64,000 nucleotides of DNA from Streptomyces sp. SLBN-31 (GTDB taxonomy: Bacteria > Actinomycetota > Actinomycetes > Streptomycetales > Streptomycetaceae), in NCBI RefSeq assembly GCF_006715395.1, contig NZ_VFNC01000003.1, positions 558,001 through 622,000 of the forward strand. Reading direction: 5' to 3'. The position numbers and the translations under genes are program-made. Shown in pieces: positions 17,850-25,665 of this stretch. Every line of letters begins with the position of its first letter. Within the stretch, counting starts at the first letter, position 1. A model generated the notes under the pieces. That model made no database searches. It saw only the letters and a program-made list of their open reading frames with translations, and was not told where the DNA came from.

Positions 17850-18497
17850 ATGAGCATGCTGACTCCCCCCGGCATGGGTGGTAAGTACCGGATCAAGGGA
17901 GACAAGTACCCCCGGATGCGCCCTCGCCGGAGGCGCGGCAGGCTCGTGCTCGCCGCCACGGCCTCCGTCGTCACGCTCGGCGTGCTCGGCTGGGGCACGC
18001 TCCAGCTCGTCGACGTCTTCACCGGCGGCGGCAAGAAGGCCTCGGCGGCCGGCCCCAAGGCGGACTGCTCCACGCGGGTGAGCGCAAGCGCGTCCGCCGC
18101 GGCCGCCGCGAAGGTGCCGAAGCCCGCACAGATCACCGTGAACGTCTACAACGCCACCCCGCGCGGCGGGCTGGCCAAGGACACCGCGGACGAGCTCAAG
18201 AAGCGCGGCTTCAAGATCGGCGACGTGGGCAACGCGGCCAAGGAGTTCGACAAGAAGGTCAAGGGCACCGGGATACTGCTGGGCCCGGCGTCGTCCCTGA
18301 ACACCTCGCTGCCCGTGCTGGGGACCCAGCTGGCCGGCGCCGAGCGCCGCACGGACGCCTCCCGCAAGGGAGCCGACGTCGATCTGATCATCGGCACGGG
18401 ATTCACGTCGCTCACGAAGCAGGCGGACGCGGCCAAGGCGCTGGCCGCGCTGGGCAAGCCGGTGCCGGCGCCCACGTCTTCGAAGAAGAACTGCTGA
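17850..18497 (+). CDS. LytR C-terminal (LytR_C) domain membrane protein
   Basis: 215 aa. A basic cytoplasmic N-terminus (RPRRRRGR) precedes one membrane helix (about 31-50), an Ala/Ser linker, then a LytR_C domain from about residue 90 (ITVNVYNATPRGGLAKDTADEL). LytR_C domains occur at the ends of LCP cell-wall ligases; here the LCP domain is absent, so it is a stand-alone extracytoplasmic module, probably cell-wall associated. Followed by a repeat hairpin and the convergent upp gene. Confidence 0.85.
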   Translation: MSMLTPPGMGGKYRIKGDKYPRMRPRRRRGRLVLAATASVVTLGVLGWGTLQLVDVFTGGGKKASAAGPKADCSTRVSASASAAAAAKVPKPAQITVNVYNATPRGGLAKDTADELKKRGFKIGDVGNAAKEFDKKVKGTGILLGPASSLNTSLPVLGTQLAGAERRTDASRKGADVDLIIGTGFTSLTKQADAAKALAALGKPVPAPTSSKKNC

Positions 18498-18513
18498 GAC
18501 GCCTACGCGCCGT

Positions 18514-18585
18514 AGGGGTGCGGTGGTGCGGTGGTGCGGCGGCCACCGGCCTGACGTGGCCGGTCGCGCAGTTCCCCGCACCCCT
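18514..18585. repeat. Intergenic palindromic repeat with the GGGGAACTGCGCGA core
   Basis: AGGGGTGCGG (18514-18523) pairs with CCGCACCCCT (18576-18585), enclosing an inner hairpin GGCCAC...GTGGCC. The minus strand reads GCGGGGAACTGCGCGACC, a core seen again at 30504-30520. I recall this as a dispersed Streptomyces intergenic element. Lying between convergent genes, it can also act as a bidirectional terminator. Confidence 0.65.
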
Positions 18586-18605
18586 GACTGCGTTGCGGGC
18601 AGCCG

Positions 18606-19241
18606 CTATTCGGCGGCGCCATAGAGGCGGTCTCCCGCGTCGCCCAGGCCCGGCACGATGTAGCCGTGCTCGTTCAGGTGGTCGTCGATCGCCGCCGTCA
18701 CCACCGTCACCGGCGTGCCAGCCAGCTCCCGCTCCATGAGCTCGACGCCCTCGGGGGCCGCCAGCAGCACGACCGCGGTCACGTCGTCGGCACCGCGCTT
18801 GATCAGCTCCTGGATGGCCGCGACCAGCGTCCCGCCCGTCGCCAGCATCGGGTCGAGGACGTAGACCTGGCGTCCGGAGAGGTCTTCCGGCATCCGCGAG
18901 GCGTACGTCGAGGCCTGCAGGGTCTCCTCGTTGCGGATCATCCCCAGGAAGCCCACCTCGGCGGTCGGCAGCAGCCGGACCATGCCGTCCAGCATGCCGA
19001 GGCCCGCCCGCAGGATGGGGACGACCAGCGGACGCGGACGGGAGAGCTTGACGCCGGTGGTCCGGGCGACCGGCGTCTGGATGTCGATCGCCTCGGTGCG
19101 CACGTCGCGCGTGGCCTCGTAGGCGAGCAGGGTGACCAGCTCGTCGGCGAGACGGCGGAAGGTCGCGGAGTCGGTGCGCTGGTCGCGCAGGGTGGTGAGC
19201 TTGTGGGCGACCAGGGGGTGGTCGACGACGTGGAGACGCAT
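18606..19241 (-). CDS. upp: Uracil phosphoribosyltransferase
   Basis: Salvage enzyme converting uracil and PRPP to UMP, 211 aa, the standard length. The PRPP-binding loop is [11 protein letters not shown] and the C-terminal uracil-binding region is [12 protein letters not shown]. The N-terminus [15 protein letters not shown] is typical. Cytoplasmic, transcribed alone. Confidence 0.97.
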   Translation of the reverse strand: MRLHVVDHPLVAHKLTTLRDQRTDSATFRRLADELVTLLAYEATRDVRTEAIDIQTPVARTTGVKLSRPRPLVVPILRAGLGMLDGMVRLLPTAEVGFLGMIRNEETLQASTYASRMPEDLSGRQVYVLDPMLATGGTLVAAIQELIKRGADDVTAVVLLAAPEGVELMERELAGTPVTVVTAAIDDHLNEHGYIVPGLGDAGDRLYGAAE

Positions 19242-19336
19242 GGCCTAACAGTAACCGCGCCCGGGGAACGCTCGCTCTGGCATCAAACCGCCCATCGGAG
19301 GGAAAGTGGGAGGGACGTAAACGGGGTGGTGAACCA

Positions 19337-19522
19337 ATGCCTGAGCCTGAGTCCCGAGCGGACACGTCACAGCAGGAGACCGACACCGAGCGCAGGCGGC
19401 GCAGGGCCCGGTTCCTGCGCGAGCTCGCCGAGGCCCGCGAGCTCCGGGACCGGGTGCAGCCCCGGCGCGCCAAGGCCGCCCGCTTGCGGCACGCCATGCG
19501 CATGCGGACGTTCCGCTGGTGA
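19337..19522 (+). CDS. Small conserved Arg/Glu-rich protein
   Basis: 61 aa: a Ser/Thr/Glu-rich start, then a strongly basic helical region (TERRRRRARFLRELAEARE) and the end MRMRTFRW. I recall near-identical proteins at this place in other Streptomyces, between upp and tadA, which supports it being real. No ribosome-binding site is strong and no function is known. Confidence 0.7.
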   Translation: MPEPESRADTSQQETDTERRRRRARFLRELAEARELRDRVQPRRAKAARLRHAMRMRTFRW

Positions 19523-19761
19523 CCGGGGGCCGTCGCCGGAGCCGAGTGGGGCAACCGGGTGCATGCGCCTCACGATTGCCGCGTACGATCCCGCTGGTGG
19601 TCGATCAAAACGAGCGGACACAGGGAGCCGAAGACGTCCCCTGAGCGTCTTGTTTCTGCCACGATTCCGAGTGGGCGGGGCTCGGAGCCGAGCTCTCCCC
19701 GCCCGAACCTCCGCCGGGGGGACCCCCAACCGGCACACCTATGACCAGTGGGAGAGTCACG

Positions 19762-20295
19762 GTGTACTTCGCCGCACTGCTCGCGCGCACCGAAGACGGG
19801 TGGGAAGCGAGCGACACAGAACTCCTCGACAATGTGGAGACGCTGTCGGATCTGGCCGACCTCGCCCGCGAAGCCGCGGCCGAGGACGACACGGTGCTCG
19901 TGCTGATCGAGCAGGAGGACGCCTGGTTCGGCGTCGTCCGCATCGACGGCGAGGACGACCCCCGTATCTACGTCTCGGACGCCGCCGCCGCTGCCCGCAG
20001 CAGTTACGGCGAGATCCTGCTCACCGACGAACTGCTCGGGAGGGAGCCCGGCGACGACGGCCCCGACCTCGACGCCCTCGATCTCGACGGGACCGAGGAC
20101 GGCGAGGACGAGGACGACGACGCAGACGAGGTGAGCGGGTCCGCCGAGGCGGTGCCGCACAGCCCCGTCGGCGACGTCGAGATCCTCGACGACCTCGGCG
20201 TCGGCGCCAAGGAGCTGCGCTCCCTGGACGAGGACGCCCTGACCACCATCGCCGAGGCCCTGGGAGCCTCGGAGGTCCTGGAGACCGTCCGCTGA
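19762..20295 (+). CDS. tRNA adenosine deaminase-associated protein
   Basis: 177 aa acidic protein found next to tadA in actinobacteria. The N-terminal domain (YFAALLARTEDGWEASD) is followed by an Asp/Glu-rich stretch near 115-130 and a short helical C-terminus. The start chosen is GTG at 19762, with GGGAGAG five bases upstream; an ATG at 19741 has no such site. The stop codon overlaps the proposed CTG start of tadA, so expression is probably coupled. Confidence 0.82.
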   Translation: MYFAALLARTEDGWEASDTELLDNVETLSDLADLAREAAAEDDTVLVLIEQEDAWFGVVRIDGEDDPRIYVSDAAAAARSSYGEILLTDELLGREPGDDGPDLDALDLDGTEDGEDEDDDADEVSGSAEAVPHSPVGDVEILDDLGVGAKELRSLDEDALTTIAEALGASEVLETVR

Positions 20296-20759
20296 CGGCG
20301 ACCGACCCCGTACGTGACCGTTGGCGGGCCGCGATGCGGCTCGCCCTGGACGAGGCCGGGCGGGCCGGCGCCGACGTCCCCGTGGGCGCGGTCGTGCTGG
20401 GCCCGGACGGCACGACGGTGATCGGCGGCGGGCACAACGAACGCGAGGCCACGGCGGACCCGACCGCGCACGCCGAGGTCCTGGCGATCCGGCGGGCCGC
20501 CGCCGGCCTCGGCCAGTGGCGGCTGTCCGGCTGCACGCTCGTCGTCACCCTGGAGCCGTGCACGATGTGCGCGGGCGCGATCGTGCAGTCCCGCGTGGAC
20601 CGGGTCGTCTACGGCGCCCGTGACGAGAAGGCCGGCGCGGCCGGTTCCGTCTGGGACGTCGTCCGCGACCGCCGGCTCAACCACCGCCCCGAGGTGATCG
20701 AGGGCGTGCTCGGCGAGGAGTGCGCCAGGCTGCTCACCGACTTCTTCCGGGCCCGCTGA
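20292..20759 (+). CDS. tadA: tRNA-specific adenosine deaminase
   Basis: Converts A34 to inosine in tRNA-Arg(ACG), a tRNA that is present in this window at 43826. The zinc site is TAHAEV with the catalytic Glu, plus EPCTMCAGA. Start choice is unusual: the first in-frame ATG (20334) would remove the N-terminal helix of the family (DPVRDRWRAAMRLALDEA) and has no ribosome-binding site. CTG at 20292 keeps the helix, overlaps the upstream stop, and has GGAG eight bases upstream. I therefore propose a CTG start (155 aa); the ATG version would be 141 aa. Confidence 0.9.
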   Translation: MTATDPVRDRWRAAMRLALDEAGRAGADVPVGAVVLGPDGTTVIGGGHNEREATADPTAHAEVLAIRRAAAGLGQWRLSGCTLVVTLEPCTMCAGAIVQSRVDRVVYGARDEKAGAAGSVWDVVRDRRLNHRPEVIEGVLGEECARLLTDFFRAR

Positions 20760-20814
20760 GAGCCCCCGAATATCGATTTCAAAGCACGGGCCACTGTGCT
20801 GTAAGGTCTCCCTC

Positions 20815-20900
20815 GGTAGCGTGTCCGAGCGGCCGAAGGAGCTCGCCTCGAAAGCGAGTGTGGCGCAAGTCACCGAGGGTTCAAATCCCTCCGCTACCGC
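20815..20900 (+). tRNA. tRNA-Ser(CGA)
   Basis: Acceptor strands GGTAGCG (20815-20821) and CGCTACC (20893-20899) pair. The anticodon stem CTCGC/GCGAG encloses CTCGAAA with anticodon CGA at 20849-20851. It has a long variable arm and T-loop GGTTCAAATCC. A hairpin terminator follows directly. Confidence 0.95.
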
Positions 20901-20906
20901 TTGAGA

Positions 20907-20934
20907 AGGGCCCCGTCGAAAGACGGGGCCCTTT
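20907..20934 (+). terminator. Terminator of tRNA-Ser(CGA)
   Basis: AAGGGCCCCGTC (20907-20918) pairs with GACGGGGCCCTT (20923-20934) over a GAAA tetraloop, followed by T-G-T-G. Confidence 0.85.
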
Positions 20935-21254
20935 GTGCGTCCGGAGGCCGATCGCAGGACGGGGGAGACGGCTTCGAGGGATGAGCCGTCTCCCCCGGCG
21001 GGGACCGGACCCTCAAGTGCGCTGCGCCGACGGGGGAGAGCGGCGGTGCGCACCCCGCAGTGGGGTTCGGTCCCGAGCCCGGGATTCCTGCCAGATCCTT
21101 CGGGCTCGATTCCATCCTGCTCCTCGCGGGGGCCGCGCGGATCCGGCAAAGGCCCCGGGCATGCGGGCCGTTGGTCCTTAAAGTCCGTGTGAAGTTACAC
21201 TCACCGGCGGCAACAGGGGTCCCTAGCAGCACATCAGTCACAGGGGAGGCCGCG
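20935..21254. other. 320-nt intergenic region with a 13-bp inverted repeat
   Basis: No gene is supported. GGGGGAGACGGCT (20961-20973) pairs exactly with AGCCGTCTCCCCC (20984-20996), a second strong hairpin after the tRNA terminator. The part just before 21255 should contain the promoter of the small membrane gene. Confidence 0.6.
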
Positions 21255-21431
21255 ATGGCGGTGAACGCGAAGAAGATCGCCGTCTATGTGCTCGTGGTCT
21301 TCGCGCTCTACGTGATCATCACGGACCCGGCCAAGGCCGCCGACTACGTCCAGATAGCGTTCGAGGGCATCTCGGACGCCGCCAAGGCCATCGGTGACTT
21401 CTTCACCTGGCTCGCCGACGGCGCCAAGTGA
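21255..21431 (+). CDS. Small single-pass membrane protein
   Basis: 58 aa: MAVNAKKIAVYVLVVFAL begins a membrane helix at about residues 8-25, followed by an amphipathic tail rich in Ala, Asp and Phe. Start ATG has GGGGAGG upstream. A conserved-looking Streptomyces small protein with no known role. The Dabb gene begins 26 nt downstream. Confidence 0.75.
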   Translation: MAVNAKKIAVYVLVVFALYVIITDPAKAADYVQIAFEGISDAAKAIGDFFTWLADGAK

Positions 21432-21457
21432 CCGATCGGCACGACTCAGGAGCGCAC

Positions 21458-21751
21458 ATGATCCGCCACCTCGTCCTCTTCAAGCTCGACGAGGGCGTCG
21501 AGCGCGACGACCCGCGCGTCGTGGCGGGCGTCGAGGCCTTCCGCTCGCTGGAGGGGAAGATCCCCGAGATCCGCTTCTGGGAGCTGGGCTGGAACCTCAG
21601 CGACCGGCCCATCGCCTACGACTTCGCCATCAACTCCGGCTTCGACGACCCGGACGCGCTGCGCCGCTACGTGGAGCACCCCGACCACCAGGCCGGCACG
21701 GCCCTGTGGAGGGAGTTCGCCACCTGGGTGATCGCCGACTACGAGTACTGA
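21458..21751 (+). CDS. Dabb-family (stress-responsive alpha/beta barrel) protein
   Basis: 97 aa ferredoxin-like fold protein; MIRHLVLFKLDEG is the typical first strand and YVEHPDHQAG the typical helix. The start is the ATG after AGGAG (21450-21454). Members form dimeric alpha/beta barrels; most have no assigned reaction. Confidence 0.85.
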   Translation: MIRHLVLFKLDEGVERDDPRVVAGVEAFRSLEGKIPEIRFWELGWNLSDRPIAYDFAINSGFDDPDALRRYVEHPDHQAGTALWREFATWVIADYEY

Positions 21752-21940
21752 GCCGGTAGGCCCAGCGAGCCACCCTCATACGGAGCCCTCCGCCGGTACG
21801 GCGGGGGGCTTCCGCGCGTCAACACGGGATAACACGGAGTTATGCGGTGCTTGCACACAGTGCACATGTCTTGTGATGCTATGACCGCTTTTGATGGATG
21901 AGTTGACCGATGAAGACCGTTTGAAGAGGTGGCGTTGACC

Positions 21941-22768
21941 GTGTCGGCCAGTACTGCGCCTCCCCAGGAGGTCACGGAAGTAGCGCCGGCCGCTCCGCAG
22001 CGCAGCCGCGGCGCCGACACCCGGGCCCTCACCCAGGTGCTCTTCGCCGAGCTCAAGGAACTCAGCCCGGGCACGCCCGAGCACAACCGGGTGCGCGGGG
22101 CGCTGATCGAGGCCAACCTCCCGCTCGTGCGCTACGCGGCCGCCCGCTTCCGCTCCCGCAACGAGCCGATGGAGGACGTGGTCCAGGTCGGCACCATCGG
22201 GCTCATCAACGCCATCGACCGCTTCGACCCGGACCGCGGCGTGCAGTTCCCGACCTTCGCGATGCCGACGGTCATCGGCGAGATCAAGCGGTACTTCCGG
22301 GACAACGTACGGACGGTCCACGTACCGCGCCGGCTGCACGAGCTGTGGGTGCAGGTCAGCAGCGCCACCGAGGACCTGACGACCTCCTTCGGGCGCACCC
22401 CGACCACCGCGGAGATCGCCGAGCGGCTGCGGATCTCCGAGGACGAGGTGCTGTCCTGCATCGAGGCCGGCCGCTCCTACCACGCGACCTCGCTGGAGGC
22501 CGCCCAGGAGGGCGACGGGCTGCCGGGACTGCTGGACCGGCTCGGCTACGAGGACCCGGCGCTGGACGGCGTGGAGCACCGCGACCTGGTCCGCCATCTC
22601 CTCGTCCAGCTCCCGGAACGCGAACAGCGAATCCTTCTGCTGCGCTACTACAGCAATCTCACCCAGTCACAGATCAGCGCGGAACTCGGCGTCTCTCAGA
22701 TGCACGTCTCGCGGCTACTCGCGCGTAGTTTCCAGCGGCTGCGTTCCGCGAATCGGATCGAGGCATAA
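21941..22768 (+). CDS. sigF: RNA polymerase sigma factor SigF (SigB/SigF group)
   Basis: Alternative sigma factor, 275 aa. Region 2 is visible in [20 protein letters not shown], with [19 protein letters not shown], then region 3, and region 4 with the helix-turn-helix [20 protein letters not shown]. In S. coelicolor SigF acts in spore maturation and lies beside sigN, the same arrangement as here. Start is GTG at 21941 with AGAGGTGG upstream. No anti-sigma gene adjoins it. Confidence 0.88.
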   Translation: MSASTAPPQEVTEVAPAAPQRSRGADTRALTQVLFAELKELSPGTPEHNRVRGALIEANLPLVRYAAARFRSRNEPMEDVVQVGTIGLINAIDRFDPDRGVQFPTFAMPTVIGEIKRYFRDNVRTVHVPRRLHELWVQVSSATEDLTTSFGRTPTTAEIAERLRISEDEVLSCIEAGRSYHATSLEAAQEGDGLPGLLDRLGYEDPALDGVEHRDLVRHLLVQLPEREQRILLLRYYSNLTQSQISAELGVSQMHVSRLLARSFQRLRSANRIEA

Positions 22769-22935
22769 GAGGCGCACGGGAGCACACGCGAGAACACGGC
22801 GGATCATCGCAGTTCGCATGCAGGATCGAGCCGTAACCGGCGCGAGCGAATCGCTCATCGGCGCTCTTCCCGACAGTTCTGCGCAGAAAAACGCTCAGAC
22901 CCCCTCTTTCCAGGGCCGATTCGCATCTGTTCTGT

Positions 22936-22970
22936 CGACATGTCACTACAGCGTGTTGCCGACATGTGAC
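22936..22970. promoter_or_regulatory. Repeated CGACATGT(C/G)AC elements upstream of sigN
   Basis: CGACATGTCAC at 22936-22946 and CGACATGTGAC at 22960-22970 are near-identical direct repeats with a 24-bp pitch, about 120 bp before the sigN start in the 317-nt sigF-sigN gap (22769-23085). They could be binding sites for a developmental regulator. The rest of the gap shows no gene. Confidence 0.35.
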
Positions 22971-23085
22971 ATTCTTCCTGCAGAGCGTTTGCCGTGGCTT
23001 CGGCTCCGGTATTCAGGTGAAGGCTGAACTCCTCGCCACGAGGCGGGGGTCGGCCGCGACCGTCCCGCGACCCAGAGGGGGTGGC

Positions 23086-23976
23086 ATGTCCGCAGAACAG
23101 GGCAGCTCGAAGGTGCTCACGCTCACGAAGAGCGAGTCCGCGCCCGACGCCGTGCTCGACGACGTCCCGGTTCTGGAGGCCCTGCCGGCTCCGGCTCTCC
23201 CGGCCTCGTCCGAGTCCATCGACACCCGCACCCTGTCCCGCTCCCTGTTCCTGCGGCTCGCCGCCCTGGACGAGAACAGCCCCGAGCGCGCCTACGTCCG
23301 GGACACGCTCATCGAGCTCAACCTCCCGCTCGTGCGGTACGCGGCGGCCCGCTTCCGCTCCCGCAACGAGCCGATGGAGGACATCGTCCAGGTCGGCACC
23401 ATCGGCCTGATCAAGGCGATCGACCGCTTCGACTGCGAACGGGGCGTGGAGTTCCCGACTTTCGCGATGCCGACGGTCGTCGGCGAGATCAAGCGGTTCT
23501 TCCGCGACACCTCGTGGTCGGTGCGCGTCCCGCGCCGTCTGCAGGAGCTGCGCCTGGCCCTCACCAAGGCCAGCGACGAGCTCTCGCAGAAGCTGGACCG
23601 CTCCCCGACCGTGCCCGAACTGGCCGCCGTGCTGGGCGTGTCCGAGGAGGACGTGGTCGACGGCCTGGCGGTGGGCAACGCCTACACCGCGTCCTCGCTG
23701 GACTCGCCGGCCCCGGAGGACGACGGCGGCGAGGGCTCGCTGGCCGACCGGCTCGGCTACGAGGACAGCGCGCTGGAGGGCGTCGAGTACCGCGAGTCGC
23801 TCAAGCCGCTGCTGGCCAAACTTCCGCCCCGTGAGCGGCAGATCATCATGCTCCGTTTCTTCGCGAACATGACCCAGTCGCAGATCGGCGAGGAGGTCGG
23901 CATCTCCCAGATGCACGTCTCCCGGCTGCTGACCCGGACGCTGGCCCAGCTGCGCGAGGGCCTCATCTCGGACTGA
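23086..23976 (+). CDS. sigN: RNA polymerase sigma factor SigN (SigB/SigF group)
   Basis: 296 aa paralogue of the preceding SigF with the same regions 2-4 (ANMTQSQIGEEVGISQMHV in region 4.2) and a longer N-terminal tail. The name rests on its position next to sigF as in S. coelicolor; SigN there is a developmental sigma factor. Start is ATG at 23086 after GAGGGGGTGGC. The 317-nt gap upstream suggests its own promoter rather than read-through from sigF. Confidence 0.8.
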   Translation: MSAEQGSSKVLTLTKSESAPDAVLDDVPVLEALPAPALPASSESIDTRTLSRSLFLRLAALDENSPERAYVRDTLIELNLPLVRYAAARFRSRNEPMEDIVQVGTIGLIKAIDRFDCERGVEFPTFAMPTVVGEIKRFFRDTSWSVRVPRRLQELRLALTKASDELSQKLDRSPTVPELAAVLGVSEEDVVDGLAVGNAYTASSLDSPAPEDDGGEGSLADRLGYEDSALEGVEYRESLKPLLAKLPPRERQIIMLRFFANMTQSQIGEEVGISQMHVSRLLTRTLAQLREGLISD

Positions 23977-24025
23977 TCCTCCCGCGGGGGTTCCTCTTTG
24001 ACGGAGCGTCAGCCACCATGGCGCG

Positions 24026-24742
24026 ATGCTTCGTGGGACTCCTGGGTCGACGTGGACATCCGGCCGTCGAGGCGCCCTGATCGGCGCGTCGGCGGCCGTC
24101 GTCTGCCTCGGCGCGGCACTGGCCGCGTGCGGGGCCGGCGGCGGAAGCGGGGGTTACGTCGCGACCGGAGCGGTGGGCGGCACGCCCTCGGCCACGGCGA
24201 TGGCGCCGACGGGGAGTGTGACGCTGGTCCCGCTGGACGGACCGCGCCGGGAGAGCGGGGCACCGCCGACCGCCGACCGCAAGGCCCCTGCCGCGAAGGC
24301 GACTTCGCCCGGCGCCACGACCATGACCACGGCCACGGCGTCCGGGGCGGGCGGCAGTCCGTCGCGGGACACGGCCGACCCGGGCCGTACGACCGCCGCT
24401 CCGCCCTCTCCCGGGGCGACTTCGCGTCCTGCGGGCCCCGCCGTGCTGACCTGGTCCGATCCGAGCCGAGCGGCCACCGACAAACGCTGGTGCGAGGACG
24501 TGACCCTGACCTTTGCCAACTCCGGCGGCACCGCCGTGCGTTCGGGCACGGTGACCTTCGGGACGCACGTCATCGGCGCGCTCGGCCTCGACTGGGGGAC
24601 CGTCACCTCGGACGTGGCGCTGCCGGCGCCGATCGGGGCCGGGGCACGCCGGGAGAAGACCTGGACGGTGTGCGTCGACGCCTGGCGCGTGCCGCTGGGC
24701 ATGCACATCGAGACGCGGGACGTCACCGTCCGGTGGAAGTGA
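24026..24742 (+). CDS. Secreted lipoprotein of unknown function
   Basis: 238 aa. Hydrophobic segment and lipobox LAAC put the acylated Cys at about residue 35. A Gly/Ser/Thr/Pro-rich linker reaches about residue 140, and a compact C-terminal domain has two Cys (RWCEDVTLTF, VCVDAWRVP). Start is probably ATG 24026, without a clear ribosome-binding site. No family is recognised. It follows sigN by 49 nt. Confidence 0.72.
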   Translation: MLRGTPGSTWTSGRRGALIGASAAVVCLGAALAACGAGGGSGGYVATGAVGGTPSATAMAPTGSVTLVPLDGPRRESGAPPTADRKAPAAKATSPGATTMTTATASGAGGSPSRDTADPGRTTAAPPSPGATSRPAGPAVLTWSDPSRAATDKRWCEDVTLTFANSGGTAVRSGTVTFGTHVIGALGLDWGTVTSDVALPAPIGAGARREKTWTVCVDAWRVPLGMHIETRDVTVRWK

Positions 24743-24755
24743 GCTGTCGTACCGC

Positions 24756-24953
24756 TTACATGAGGGCGAGCCAGGCCACGGCGGCCACGACCGCCACGGC
24801 GACGACGATGCCGACGATGAGCCCGATGCGGGGGCCCGCCGGGGCGGCGGCCTGCTGCTGTCGGCCCTGCGGCCCCTCGTCCACGAACGCGCGGAACATC
24901 TGGGTGCTGCCGGCGGGGTCGTAGTTGCCCTGGGGGTTCTGGGGGTTTGCCAT
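24756..24953 (-). CDS. Small membrane protein
   Basis: 65 aa: a polar N-terminus rich in Asn, Pro and Gln, then one C-terminal membrane helix (GPRIGLIVGIVVAVAVVAAV), so a tail-anchored topology. Convergent with the lipoprotein gene, 13 nt apart. Conserved-looking but of unknown function. Confidence 0.7.
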   Translation of the reverse strand: MANPQNPQGNYDPAGSTQMFRAFVDEGPQGRQQQAAAPAGPRIGLIVGIVVAVAVVAAVAWLALM

Positions 24954-25045
24954 AGCCCGAGACCCTAGCGAATCCGCGGTTGTGGCCCAAGTGGGGGGCC
25001 GGGCCCCGGAAGGACGAGCCCCACCTGCGCGTTTACGTTCGTAAT

Positions 25046-25131
25046 ACTTGCCTTTGCCAAGTTTTTATGCCGCTCGGCACCCAATATGTTTGCCTTCAGC
25101 AACCAACAACTCTTATGGTTGCCCTAAGCAA
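25046..25131. promoter_or_regulatory. Three TTGC-N5-GCAA-like operators before the MarR gene
   Basis: TTGCCTTCAGCAA (25090-25102) and TTGCCCTAAGCAA (25119-25131) are clean palindromes 29 bp apart. A weaker third copy, TTGCCTTTGCCAA, lies at 25048-25060 inside ACTTG...CAAGT. The last ends 17 bp before the MarR start. MarR proteins bind such short palindromes and repress their own operon, so autoregulation is likely. Confidence 0.65.
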
Positions 25132-25148
25132 CGAATGCGGGAGGTGTC

Positions 25149-25652
25149 ATGGCCGAGCGGGCGCAGTACGAGGAGCTGATGCGTCAGTTCAGCGCGTTCG
25201 GCGCCGTGAAGCGGGAGCTCGGGCGCATCTTGCCGTCCGACTGCCCGAGCGGCAGCGCCGCCGTGCTGACCCTGCTGGGCCGCTTCGGCGACATGCGCAT
25301 GAGCAGGCTCGCCGAGCTGCTCGCCGTGGACATGTCGGTCACCAGCCGCCATGTCGCCCACCTCGCCGAGCGCGGCTGGATCGACCGCTCCCCCGACCCG
25401 ACGGACAAGCGGTCCCGGATCGTGCACCTGACGCCGAAGGGCCGGGCCCAGCTGGAGCTGCTCTCCGAGCGGACCACACAGCTGCTGGCCGACTGCCTGA
25501 GCGACTGGAGCGACGAGGAGGTCGCCCAGCTCACGCGGCTCATGGCGCGGCTGCGCGCCAGCTTCGACGACAGCCGCGTCGCCGTGCCGCCCCGGCTGCC
25601 GCCGCCCGCACTCGAACTAGAAGCGACCACCCGTACACCCGCGAACACGTAA
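25149..25652 (+). CDS. MarR-family transcriptional regulator
   Basis: 167 aa winged-helix repressor. The recognition region is MRMSRLAELLAVDMSVTSRHV and the wing is DRSPDPTDKRSRIVHLT. It probably responds to a lipophilic ligand and represses the exporter 13 nt downstream. Three palindromes precede it. Start is ATG 25149 after GGAGG. Confidence 0.92.
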   Translation: MAERAQYEELMRQFSAFGAVKRELGRILPSDCPSGSAAVLTLLGRFGDMRMSRLAELLAVDMSVTSRHVAHLAERGWIDRSPDPTDKRSRIVHLTPKGRAQLELLSERTTQLLADCLSDWSDEEVAQLTRLMARLRASFDDSRVAVPPRLPPPALELEATTRTPANT

Positions 25653-25665
25653 GAAAAGGAAGCCC

